DNA of 64,000 bases from NCBI RefSeq assembly GCF_000187935.1, contig NZ_AEUT02000001.1, positions 372,001 through 436,000 on the forward strand, in the 5' to 3' direction. The notes below the pieces were generated by a model that saw only the letters and a list, made by a program, of their open reading frames with translations, was not told where the DNA came from and searched no databases. A program made the translations under genes and the position numbers. Positions 32,840 through 41,214 of this stretch are shown here, in pieces. The DNA is from Streptococcus parauberis NCFD 2020. GTDB lineage: Bacteria > Bacillota > Bacilli > Lactobacillales > Streptococcaceae. How positions within the stretch are numbered: the stretch's first letter is position 1; each line of letters starts with the position of its first letter.

Positions 32840-34648
32840 ATGCAACAATATATATTAAGCAAGAAAAATGTTATCACCGTCATCAGTGGATTGTTAATCG
32901 TACTCGGTTTCTTAAGTCACTTTGTTTTAGAAAACGTAGGACTTTCAGAGTGGTCTTTGATCATCGCCTCTGTCTTTGGGATTACGCCAATTGCCATTCA
33001 AGCGTTTCAAGCAATGAAAGTCAAAGTCATCAGTATTGATGTCTTAGTCAGTATTGCAGCGATTGGTGCGCTTTTTATTCAAAATTATGAAGAATCGGCT
33101 ATTGTCACGTTCTTATTCTTATTCGGACACTACTTGGAACAACGAACATTGAACCAAACGCGATCTGCTATCAAAGAATTGACTGAAATGGCATCCGAAA
33201 GCGCCTTGAAACAAATGGATAATGGCGAATTTGAAGAAGTAGAAGTGGATGATGTAGATGAAGGGGATATCTTGCTCGTTAAAACGGGTGCGAAAGTTCC
33301 AGTAGATGGTACAGTCCTTACGGGTGAAGGGCATATCAATGAAGCTAGCATTACAGGTGAAGCTGTTCCGGTCAACAAGCTAGCTGATGCAGAAGTTTTT
33401 GCAGGAACCATTTTAGAAAACGGAACGATTCAAATCAGAGCTGACCGAGTTGGTGAGGACACCACATTTGGAAAAATTATTGAACTCGTGGAAGAAGCAC
33501 AAGATTCTAAATCCGAAGCGGAACGGTTCATTGATCGCTTTTCTAAATACTACACACCAGCTGTCTTGGTTCTGGCAATTGTTGTATGGGCGTTCAGTCA
33601 AAATATTGAGTTAGCAATCACCATCTTGGTTCTAGGTTGCCCAGGCGCATTAGTTATCGGAGTGCCTGTCTCAAACGTTGCCGGTATTGGGAATGGTGCT
33701 CGTAACGGTGTTCTTTTAAAAGGGAGTGAAGTCATTCAAGACTTCAGCAATGTGGATACAATTGTATTTGATAAGACAGGTACTTTAACTGTCGGAAACC
33801 CAACCGTTGCAGCGACTGAACTGTATGAAAAAGATCCTGCTGAAACGCTTGGCTATCTGGCCAGTGTGGAACGGGAATCAGATCATCCATTAGCAAAAGC
33901 GGTCTTAAATCAAATTGGAGAAACAAACTTTTATCCTGTTGAAGGAACTGAAGTCGTGAAAGGCGGCGGAATCGTTTCAAGTGTAGCTGGACATAGAGTG
34001 GCTGTTGGGAATGTGGCCTTGATGGAAAAAGAAAATGTCACTCTCAGCAAAAAAGTGCAAAAAGATGTCAAACGGTTTGAACAACAAGGGAACTCTCTCG
34101 TTTTGACAGCGGTCGACGGTGAATTAAAAGTACTGATGGGCATTCGCGATCAAGTCCGTCCGGGTGTGAAAGCTAATTTGCAGGAATTAAAAGACTTGGG
34201 CGTGAAAAATCTAGTCGTTCTTTCAGGAGATAACCAAGGAACCGTTGATGTGGTCGGCGGCGAACTTGGTTTGACCGAAGCTCACGGCCACATGTTGCCG
34301 GAAGACAAATCGGCTTATATCGGAAAACTTCAACAACGTGGTCAAATTGTAGCCTTTGTTGGAGATGGCGTTAACGATAGTCCGTCCTTAGCTTTAGCAG
34401 ACATTGGAATCGCAATGGGAAGCGGAACGGACGTAGCGATTGAAACATCCGATGTCGTTTTAATGAACTCAAACTTCAGAAACTTGCCTCACGCATTAGG
34501 ATTAGTAAAAGCCACCGCAAATAATATGAAACAAAATATCGTGATTTCAATTGGAGTAGTGTTGGTCTTGTTGACCAGCGTCTTCTTCAGCGAATGGATG
34601 AATATGTCTATCGGAATGTGGTTCATGAAGGTAGTATCTTGGTGGTAA
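32840..34648 (+). CDS. P1B-type heavy-metal ATPase with a CPG transport motif, 3' frameshifted
   Basis: Metal-exporting P-type ATPase: actuator motif ASITGEAVPV, phosphorylation site DKTGTLT (D311), HP-type motif ESDHPLAKA and hinge VGDGVNDSPSLALADIGIAM. The membrane metal site is CPG (C267-P268-G269) instead of CPC, CPH or SPC, so the metal cannot be assigned. No N-terminal metal-binding domain. ATG 32840 follows GGAGGG. The frame ends GMWFMKVVSWW, but restoring one T (ATGTTGGTTCAT for ATGTGGTTCAT near 34618) gives GMLVHEGSILVVIFNGMRLM and a stop at 34741-34743. The last membrane helix is therefore lost as written. Likely partner of CopZ and target of the FNR-like regulator. Confidence 0.88.
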   Translation: MQQYILSKKNVITVISGLLIVLGFLSHFVLENVGLSEWSLIIASVFGITPIAIQAFQAMKVKVISIDVLVSIAAIGALFIQNYEESAIVTFLFLFGHYLEQRTLNQTRSAIKELTEMASESALKQMDNGEFEEVEVDDVDEGDILLVKTGAKVPVDGTVLTGEGHINEASITGEAVPVNKLADAEVFAGTILENGTIQIRADRVGEDTTFGKIIELVEEAQDSKSEAERFIDRFSKYYTPAVLVLAIVVWAFSQNIELAITILVLGCPGALVIGVPVSNVAGIGNGARNGVLLKGSEVIQDFSNVDTIVFDKTGTLTVGNPTVAATELYEKDPAETLGYLASVERESDHPLAKAVLNQIGETNFYPVEGTEVVKGGGIVSSVAGHRVAVGNVALMEKENVTLSKKVQKDVKRFEQQGNSLVLTAVDGELKVLMGIRDQVRPGVKANLQELKDLGVKNLVVLSGDNQGTVDVVGGELGLTEAHGHMLPEDKSAYIGKLQQRGQIVAFVGDGVNDSPSLALADIGIAMGSGTDVAIETSDVVLMNSNFRNLPHALGLVKATANNMKQNIVISIGVVLVLLTSVFFSEWMNMSIGMWFMKVVSWW

Positions 34649-34789
34649 TTTTCAATGGCATGAGATTAATGAAGTATAAGTTGAAAGGTCGAAAAGAACA
34701 AAAAGAAGTATCAGCACCTGCAGAGAAAGTAAAAATATCTTAAGAATAAATTAGAAGAGGCTGAGACAATAGTCCATCCTTGAAATGAC

Positions 34790-34836
34790 AAAAGCGGAAA
34801 CTCAGATTTTTAAATCTGGGATTTTCCGCTTTTTTG
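34790..34836. terminator. Strong terminator in a GAGGCTGAGACAATAGTCC-type repeat
   Basis: AAAGCGGAAA pairs with TTTTCCGCTTTTTT, with an inner CAGATTT/AAATCTG stem. The preceding GAGGCTGAGACAATAGTCC at about 34754 resembles the short terminator-associated repeat common in enterococci and relatives. It ends the redox/metal island. The following 34837-35011 shows no gene. Confidence 0.8.
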
Positions 34837-35011
34837 AGTTCTTGAAAAAAAATAAGAGTATAGAGTATGCTCTTTATAAAATTAATTTTCGTGTAAATGA
34901 TTAAAAAACTAATAATAAAATTTAAATTCCTATTAAGTTGTAACACATGAAATTACATAGAATCGTGTATCTAGAAATTTGTATTAACAAGGTTCTTTAA
35001 TTTTTTTATAT

Positions 35012-35248
35012 TTAATCAAAGTAGAACAACTCTTCAAATTTTTTATCTAAAGCGATACATAATATCAATGCTAATTTTGCTGTAGGAACAAACACACATC
35101 TCTCTATTGAACCAATCGTATTTCTAGAAACACCGATCATATCTGCGAGTTGTTGTTGAGAAAGCCCTAATTCTCTACGGGTGTCCTTTAAATGATTTTT
35201 CAGTACTAAATCTGTCTCTTCTGAATAATTTTTATCTTGTTTACTCAT
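35012..35248 (-). CDS. Xre-family helix-turn-helix regulator
   Basis: A 78-residue Cro/CI-type regulator: HTH LGLSQQQLADMIGVSRNTIGSIE, then the usual C-terminal helices (KLALILCIALDKKFEELFYF). The ATG at 35248 overlaps the stop of an upstream membrane-protein remnant (ATGA), a common pairing in which the small Xre regulator is encoded with a DUF-type membrane protein. The upstream partner and promoter are cut off at about 35322, so expression is doubtful. Confidence 0.85.
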   Translation of the reverse strand: MSKQDKNYSEETDLVLKNHLKDTRRELGLSQQQLADMIGVSRNTIGSIERCVFVPTAKLALILCIALDKKFEELFYFD

Positions 35249-35322
35249 ATTGTTTCGATCACATACCAAACTAAGAACGCAATTCCAATAAAACCAGTAA
35301 CAATACCATATACCGTTGACTC
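35245..35322 (-). pseudogene. C-terminal tail of a membrane protein, 5' part lost
   Basis: 25 codons ending in a membrane helix (TVYGIVTGFIGIAFLVWYVI) whose TGA overlaps the Xre start codon. The gene is cut where the serine recombinase pseudogene begins, so a recombination joined the two segments at about 35312-35322. Confidence 0.5.
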
Positions 35323-36558
35323 CTTAACCACGGTTCGCCAACTTAAGGAAAAGGGAGTCGAGATTTATTTTGAGAAAGAAAATATCTGGACACTCGATTC
35401 AAAAGGGGAACTCCTCATCACGATTATGTCGAGCTTGGCTCAAGAGGAAAGCCGAAGTATCAGCGAGAACGTGGTTTGTGGGCAGAGAAAGCGATTCGCA
35501 GACGGTAAGGTAACCGTCCCATTCAAACGAGATTCTTGGGATATGACATGGGTGAGGATCGAAACTTGGTGGTCAACCCTGAGCAAGCCAAACTCGTCAA
35601 ACGTATTTACGGGATGTTCCTTCAAGGTAAAGCTCCTCATACGATAGCGAGGATTTTGACGGAGGAGGCAGAAACCTTGACACCCGCAGGCAAGCAGAAG
35701 TGGAATCCATCCACGATTAAATCCATTCTTACCAACGAGAAATACAAGGGTGATGCCTTACTGCAGAAGTCCTAAACCGTTGATTTCCTGACTAAAGAAA
35801 AGAAAGCAAACGAAGGTGAAATTCCGCAGTATTACGTCAAGGGCAACCACGAGGCCATTATCCAACCTGAGATATTTGACATGGTGCAAAAACAGATGGC
35901 TTTACGCACCAAGGGAAATAACCGTAGGCGTTCAACCAGTATCTTCTCAAGCAAACTTATCTGCGGAGATTGTGGCAACTTTTATGGATCTAAGGTTTGG
36001 CATAGCAATACCAAATATCGCAGAACTGTTTGGCGTTGTAACCACAAATATGGAAATGACGAAAAGTGTCAAACGCCACATCTGACTGAGGACGAAATCA
36101 AGGAAATCTTCATCAAGGCAACTAATCAGTTGGTCGATATTAAAGATGAGGTCATCAGCAACTATGAAGAAATGAAGGAGATGCTGTTCGGAACAGTTGA
36201 GCTTGAAAGCGAGCAAAGGCAACTTGAAGATGAGTTGAATGAAGTAGCCGGCTTAATTGAGGACTGCATCAAAGAGAATGTCCGAGTCGCACTGGACCAA
36301 GCGGAATATGAAAAACGATATAACGGCTTGGTTGAAAGGTTCGACAAAGCTAACGAACGGCTAGAGGAAATCAAGGCGCAAATCGCTGAACGCCAGGCAC
36401 GAGGGCAACAAATCGAGATGTTCTTGAAAGACCTAGAGAAGGTTGGTGTAGTCAAGGAGTTTGATAATGACTTATTCCTTGCCTTGGTTGAAAGAATTGA
36501 GGTTGGAAGGGAGAAAGTGGTGGTGCGGTTCAAGGATGGTACTAAGGTGGAGGGATAA
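35312..36558 (+). pseudogene. Large serine recombinase (TndX/Tn4451 type), dead
   Basis: The N-terminal catalytic part with the active Ser is missing; homology starts at DSLTTVRQLKEKGVEIYFEK. The second part of the catalytic domain (MSSLAQEESRSISENV) follows. A 2-base insertion near 35532 (CGAGATTCTTGG where CGATTCTTGG is expected) breaks the frame before LGYDMGEDRNLVVNPEQAKL. An in-frame TAA at 35773-35775 follows LLQKS. The remainder (recombinase domain, zinc-ribbon LICGDCGNFYGS with C-N-H-K...C, coiled coil, C-terminal domain) is open to 36558. Three independent lesions, so it is not functional. Confidence 0.9.
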
Positions 36559-36574
36559 GTTAAATTTGGTTGAG

Positions 36575-36607
36575 GCACTCTTGTTTGAAGGCGGGAGTGC
36601 TGTTTTT
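36575..36607 (+). terminator. Terminator after the serine recombinase pseudogene
   Basis: GCACTC (36575-36580) pairs with GAGTGC (36595-36600), followed by TGTTTTTG. Confidence 0.6.
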
Positions 36608-36682
36608 GTGTTATTCAAGAAAGCGTTTATGTGATATAATATATCGGATAAGGTACTAGAGAAGGGTTAAGGAGTAGAAGAA

Positions 36683-38725
36683 ATGGAATCAAATCCACGA
36701 AAACTATTAGATGAGTTTATTCCTGAAGCAATGGGAAAACAATTTGTTATCCCGGTATATCAAAGAAAATATACCTGGACGGTAAAAAAGCAGCTGGTTC
36801 AACTGATGAAGGATTTGGTTGGGCTTATTGAAGATGAGACGAATCAAAAACAGCATTTTTTAGGTACAATCGTTTACCTTGAAAATGTTGTGGATTATAA
36901 AACTGAGCGATCTATTGTTGATGGACAACAGCGGTTAGTGACTATGTTTTTGACTGCTCATGCGATGAAATCAATCTCTGAAAATGAGTACCGTGCAAGG
37001 GAAATTGATGAAACATATCTTCAAAATTATGCTGAGCAAGTTGGAAGTAGATACCGACAACGGCTATATCCTTCTGTGGCAGATGGGAACGATTATCTGA
37101 TTATTGCAGAGGGCAGATATGATGAGATAAATAAAGACAGCGCCAGTAATATCGTTCAGAACTTTCTGTACTTGCGAACAGAGTTAAAGGATCTGGTCGA
37201 AGAATATACGTTTGATAGAGTACTATATGCACTGAAACGATTTTCTATTGTTTATATTAAATTAGATGACCGTGATAATGCACAGCAAATTTTTGAAAGT
37301 ATCAATTCTACCGGTGAAAGATTGACTGCCTCGGATTTGATTCGAAACTTCATCATGATGGATAAATCTAATGAAGAGCAGACTACGCTTTATACTAAAT
37401 ATTGGCGTAGGTTGGAAGAAGTCTTTGATAATTCTAAAGGAATGGAAGACTTTTTCAGATACTACCTTGCTGCAATAACTGGGGAGTATTCAGCAAAGCA
37501 TATTCTTTATCAAGCATTCAAAGACTATTGGCATAAAGAGCGCGAGGTATCAAGTGATGCCGAATTGCTCCAAAAATTAGTGCGATATGCTGGTTATTTT
37601 GCGAGACTTTACTATAACAAACCTGAAGGAAAATACTCAGAAGTATTGAGCGATTTCCAAAGTATGGAAAGTATGATGCCTGCACCTTTTGTTTTGGGAT
37701 TATCTGAATGGTACTATCATGACCAATTTATCACTGAAGACCAATATATTGATGCGATTAAGGTAGTGAATGATTATCAGCTTAGGAGATATTTTAATGG
37801 GGATGATACAAGCAGAGTGTCAAAAGCATTTCCTTCATATTTGAAAAATGTTAGGAAGTACGCTAAAGCTAATGGATATGAAAATATCGTTGATATTGTA
37901 ATTTATGTTCTTGTTACTAGAAATCAATCAAATAATATGGCACTTCCATCTGACAAGGCATTGAAATCTAATCTATTGAATGCCAATGCTTATGCGATGA
38001 GATTGGCCCGTTGGTTACTTGAAAAAATAGAGAATCGAGAAAATTCAGCAACACTTGATATGAGTAACTTGTCCATTGAACACATCATGCCACAGACTAG
38101 TACTTCATATTGGGAAGAGAAGTCTGGTACATCGGGGGAAGAATACACAGGATTAGTAAATACCATTGGTAATTTAACACTCGTTACAAAGCCTGATAAT
38201 TCGGCCGCGGGAAATAAAGACTTTGAGACCAAAAAGAAAATCTTTGAAGATACCCTTCATATTCGTATGAATAAAGATTTGTACGAATTGACTGAGTGGA
38301 CATCATCGGATATTTCTGCCAGAAGTGAAGCTCTAATCAATGAACTGATTACTATGTATCCCTATTTGAGATCGTCGGGCGACTATGAACACGATGGGAA
38401 TAGGGAAATTTTCTTAGAGGCGCAAGGAATAAAGGCAACTGGGTATTTGAACGAAGACGAGACCGTGATTATACATTCAGGTTCAGAAATTTATTCTAAG
38501 ATTAAAGATATTGCATCTGATTCGCTAGATGAAACTCGCCAAGAGCTGTTGGATAATGGAATCATTGAAGAAACAATTGGGGGACTACAATTTGTTCAAG
38601 ATTACACTGCCTCATCTGTTTCGAATGCAGCAGCTCTGCTATTAGGGGGTAGCCGGAATGGTTGGGACTACTGGAAAGATGATAACGGAATAAGTATTAA
38701 TGATTCGCTAAGAAATAAGAAATAG
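36683..38725 (+). CDS. GmrSD/SspE-like restriction nuclease (DUF262-DUF1524-DUF4357)
   Basis: A 680-residue putative modification-dependent or phage-defence nuclease. The N-terminal DUF262 has IPVYQRKYTW (23-32) and IVDGQQRLVT (about 80), the DGQQR NTPase-like motif of GmrS. The central helical region leads to a DUF1524 His-Me/HNH nuclease with SIEHIMPQTS (E466, H467), then GNLTLVTK and an AGNKDFETKKKIF segment. A C-terminal DUF4357-like region carries SVSNAAALLLGGSRNGWDYWKD. GTTAAGGAG precedes ATG 36683, and a TATAAT at 36635-36640 is the likely -10. This domain order occurs in GmrSD type IV restriction and SspE anti-phage proteins; whether it needs modified DNA is unknown. Confidence 0.88.
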   Translation: MESNPRKLLDEFIPEAMGKQFVIPVYQRKYTWTVKKQLVQLMKDLVGLIEDETNQKQHFLGTIVYLENVVDYKTERSIVDGQQRLVTMFLTAHAMKSISENEYRAREIDETYLQNYAEQVGSRYRQRLYPSVADGNDYLIIAEGRYDEINKDSASNIVQNFLYLRTELKDLVEEYTFDRVLYALKRFSIVYIKLDDRDNAQQIFESINSTGERLTASDLIRNFIMMDKSNEEQTTLYTKYWRRLEEVFDNSKGMEDFFRYYLAAITGEYSAKHILYQAFKDYWHKEREVSSDAELLQKLVRYAGYFARLYYNKPEGKYSEVLSDFQSMESMMPAPFVLGLSEWYYHDQFITEDQYIDAIKVVNDYQLRRYFNGDDTSRVSKAFPSYLKNVRKYAKANGYENIVDIVIYVLVTRNQSNNMALPSDKALKSNLLNANAYAMRLARWLLEKIENRENSATLDMSNLSIEHIMPQTSTSYWEEKSGTSGEEYTGLVNTIGNLTLVTKPDNSAAGNKDFETKKKIFEDTLHIRMNKDLYELTEWTSSDISARSEALINELITMYPYLRSSGDYEHDGNREIFLEAQGIKATGYLNEDETVIIHSGSEIYSKIKDIASDSLDETRQELLDNGIIEETIGGLQFVQDYTASSVSNAAALLLGGSRNGWDYWKDDNGISINDSLRNKK

Positions 38726-38745
38726 AGCATAGAGGTGGTGTTAGG

Positions 38746-39030
38746 TTGGATAAGAACAAACTAAGATATGCAATTCTTAAATTGCGTGATGAAAAAAAGA
38801 ATCCTTTTATTGAGCTTAAAGGGCAAGTTCCAGAAGAAGATATTTTAGAACAAACTAAATTTCTTTCGCGCAATGGCTTACTAGAATCCATGGTTTGGGC
38901 GGATAACACTGTTCATATCTGGGGGAGTGTTTCTCTGGAAGGGGAAAAATATTTAGTTGAAAACTCAGGTCTTGCTAAGGCGTATGCATTGGCAAAAGAA
39001 GTTAAAAATTGGATTCCATTTTGGGGCTAA
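38746..39030 (+). CDS. YjcQ-like small protein downstream of the DUF262 nuclease
   Basis: A 94-residue protein with the start helix DKNKLRYAILKLRDEKKNPF and a pattern (HIWGSVSLEGEKYLVENSGLAKAY) like the winged-helix YjcQ family. The start is TTG 38746, with AGAGGTGGT upstream and 20 bp after the nuclease stop, so the two are one operon. It could be a regulator or partner of the nuclease; no partner of this kind is established to my knowledge. Confidence 0.6.
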   Translation: MDKNKLRYAILKLRDEKKNPFIELKGQVPEEDILEQTKFLSRNGLLESMVWADNTVHIWGSVSLEGEKYLVENSGLAKAYALAKEVKNWIPFWG

Positions 39031-39101
39031 GATAAGTTTTTAAACGGAGAAGGTAGCAAATCATAATTGGTTTGTTGCCTTTTTTGATTGCCCAAAAAGA
39101 A

Positions 39102-39155
39102 AAATGACAAAGTATAGAGATAAATGACATAGTACACGGGAAAAATGACATTGTA
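39102..39155 (+). repeat. Three 13-bp iterons AAATGACAWNGTA
   Basis: AAATGACAAAGTA (39102), AAATGACATAGTA (39122) and AAATGACATTGTA (39143) are spaced 20-21 bp apart. Regular repeats of this kind occur at IS21-family transposon ends, so this may be an IS end remnant at the junction with the hsdM fragment. Confidence 0.55.
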
Positions 39156-39176
39156 TCACCGACAACGTCTAAATAG

Positions 39177-39761
39177 ATCCTGCGATGGGATCAGGTTCTT
39201 TGATGCTTAATATCCGTCGCTATCTCATCAATCCAAATCAAGTGCACTATCATGGACAAAAGTTAAATACGACGACCTTTAACTTAGCACGTATGAACTT
39301 AATCCTTCATGTAGTAGATAAAGAACGCATGAACCTGAATAACGGGGACACTTTAGACGCTGATTGGCCGTCAGAAGAGCCTTATCAGTTTGATTCTGTG
39401 GTCATGAACCCTCCTTACTCTGCGAAATGGTCAGCGGCAGATAAGTTTCTCTCTGACCCTCGTTTTGAGCGTTTTGGAAAATTAGCGCCTAAATCTAAAG
39501 CGGACTTTGCCTTTCTCCTTCACGGTTTTTACCATTTGAAAGAATCGGGAACAATGGGGATTGTCCTGCCTCATGGCGTTCTCTTTAGAGGAGCTGCAGA
39601 AGGAACCATTCGTCAGGCCCTTTTAGAAATGGGAGCCATTGATGCGGTCATTGGCTTGCCGGCCAATATCTTTTTTGGAACGAGTATTCCGTCAACGGTT
39701 ATTAATTTGAAGAAAAACCGTTCTCGGCGTGATGTCTTGTTTATCGATGCTTCTCAAGATT
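39177..39761 (+). pseudogene. Internal fragment of hsdM (duplicate of 15352-15932)
   Basis: Encodes GSGSLMLNIRRYLIN through NPPYSAKW to DVLFIDASQD, nearly identical at DNA level to the middle of the intact hsdM (about twenty single-base differences by eye). Both ends are missing: the left edge is at the iteron junction, the right edge is the IS3-family element. No ribosome-binding site; non-functional. Confidence 0.92.
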
Positions 39762-39794
39762 GGACTAATGTCAAATATTTAGACACAAAATGAG

Positions 39795-40658
39795 CTATAT
39801 TTTCTTAAAATAATTTTCTTCTTTCTGATTTGGAGTTAAACCATTGTTGGCGGAATGAGGATTATAATTGTTATAAAATTGTTCGATGTATTCAAAGCAA
39901 GAGAGTTGAACTTCTTGAATGGAGTGATAAGTTCTGCGATTAATTTCTCGTTGTTTAAGATACTTGAAAAAGACCTCAGTGACGGCATTATCATAAGGAT
40001 ATCCAGGCTTGGAGTAAGAAGCAAGCAATTGATGCTCATCTAATAACTTTCTAAAGGAAGCTGATTTAAATTGGCTTCCTTGATCCGAATGAAAAATAAT
40101 TGGTTCCTTAGGTTTCCTCTTATTTATAGCTATTACTAAGGTGTCACAGGCGAGTTTGGCATCAATCCTATCACTTACTTTCCACGCAATACATTTCCTT
40201 GAGTAGAGGTCAAGAATAGCACAGAGATAAACATGTCGCTTAGGTCCTATAGAGATATAAGTGAAATCTGTTGTCCAAACTTGATTTGGGGAGTTCGGGT
40301 TAAATTCTTGTTTAAGCAGATTATCAGAAGAAAATACAGGAGATTTATTTGATTTAAAACGAGGTTTGATGGTTGACATTTTAGGGAGTGTCATAGACTT
40401 GAGAAGTCTTAAGATACGGCCTTCAGAAATATTAACGCCATAATCACGCAGAAGAATGATTTTAAAAGCTCTCGTTCCAATTCTTTTCTTGGTTTTCATA
40501 TAAATCTCAAGGAGTAATTTTCTCAAGCGTTGATTTTCCACTTCACGCTTCGAAGGCCTCTTGTTTATGAAGTTATAGTAGGTGGAACGATTGACATGTA
40601 AAACACGACAGAGCATAACTGTCGTGTGTTCAAATCGGAGTCTATAGATGGCTTTCAA
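39795..40658 (-). CDS. IS3-family transposase OrfB
   Basis: 287 residues with a helix-turn-helix-like N-terminus (HVNRSTYYNFINKRPSKRE) and a complete DDE integrase core: TTDFTYIS, FHSDQGSQFKS and the Glu in NAVTEVFFKYLKQREI, ending in NGLTPNQKEENYF. It starts 2 bp after the orfA stop; the two are normally joined by translational frameshifting. All catalytic residues are present. Confidence 0.92.
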   Translation of the reverse strand: MKAIYRLRFEHTTVMLCRVLHVNRSTYYNFINKRPSKREVENQRLRKLLLEIYMKTKKRIGTRAFKIILLRDYGVNISEGRILRLLKSMTLPKMSTIKPRFKSNKSPVFSSDNLLKQEFNPNSPNQVWTTDFTYISIGPKRHVYLCAILDLYSRKCIAWKVSDRIDAKLACDTLVIAINKRKPKEPIIFHSDQGSQFKSASFRKLLDEHQLLASYSKPGYPYDNAVTEVFFKYLKQREINRRTYHSIQEVQLSCFEYIEQFYNNYNPHSANNGLTPNQKEENYFKKI

Positions 40659-40660
40659 TC

Positions 40661-40936
40661 TTACTTGGAGTTTTGCATGAATATGGCACTCGCTTTTTTT
40701 AAGATCAGATTTTCTTCCTCTAGTTGGGCATTCCTTTTTTGTAATTCTTGAATCTGTTTAGCAGTCAACACCGTATTATCTTCAAGACGCACTTGAGAGT
40801 GCTGCTTAATCCATTTTGCAAGTGCAGAGGAAGATACCCCATAATCTTTACAGAGTTCAGTTTGTGTTTTACCAGTTTGATAGAGATTAACGAGCGATTG
40901 TTTGAAATCCTCGTCGCAACGTTTAAAACCTAACAT
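40661..40936 (-). CDS. IS3-family transposase OrfA
   Basis: 91 residues from MLGFKRCDEDFKQSLVNLYQ: a helix-turn-helix (TQTELCKDYGVSSSALAKWIKQ) and a leucine-zipper-like C-terminus (QIQELQKRNAQLEEENLILKK). I start at 40936, after GAAAGGAC on the minus strand, rather than at the upstream ATG 40996, which lies near the element end. Confidence 0.9.
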   Translation of the reverse strand: MLGFKRCDEDFKQSLVNLYQTGKTQTELCKDYGVSSSALAKWIKQHSQVRLEDNTVLTAKQIQELQKRNAQLEEENLILKKASAIFMQNSK

Positions 40937-41057
40937 AAAAGTCCTTTCATTTTTGTGTCTTAATAGACAGATTATAACACACAATTTTCTGTCCACTTTT
41001 ATAGTATAGCTCCAAAAGGAAATACACTTGAGCTAGAAAATCGGGATGATATTTCTT

Positions 41058-41094
41058 TGGTATGATTCATTTTTTAATGAATGAATTCATACCA
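41058..41094. repeat. Near-perfect inverted repeat upstream of the MetE-like gene
   Basis: TGGTATGATTCATT (41058-41071) is mirrored by AATGAATTCATACCA (41080-41094) with one extra base. It lies between the IS and the methyltransferase gene and could be a terminator-like hairpin or an operator. No riboswitch-like structure was recognised in 41014-41214. Confidence 0.45.
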
Positions 41095-41214
41095 TAGGTT
41101 GTTATCCTAGTTAAAAGATATAACCAATAACTATATCAAATCATTATAAATATATAATTTACTCTTATAGTATTTTTTGGTAAACTATTTAAAAATTTAT
41201 ATGAGGTGATGTCT

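Larger units (their letters stand above)
39762..41013 (-). mobile_element. IS3-family insertion element, apparently intact
   Basis: Contains orfA and orfB on the minus strand. The left end is TGGACTAATGTCAAATATTT at 39762, just where hsdM similarity stops. The right end is either GTCCA at 40991-40995 or the end of the segment ACTTTTATAGTATAGCTCC (to about 41013), which is also found at 19267-19285. By-eye inspection does not settle the boundary. Its left part recurs as a relic at 23768. Confidence 0.85.

Noticed and set aside
35237..35647. 136-codon frame joining DNA before 35312 to serine recombinase sequence
   Set aside because: It is an accidental fusion across a recombination junction followed by out-of-frame sequence after the 2-base insertion near 35532.
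36162..36578. 138-codon minus-strand frame, Ser/Thr rich
   Set aside because: It lies antisense to the coiled-coil part of the large serine recombinase; its Ser-rich composition is the expected mirror of a Glu/Lys-rich sequence.
38697..38909. Minus-strand frame opposite the YjcQ-like gene
   Set aside because: No start signals, and the plus-strand gene has a ribosome-binding site and operon context.
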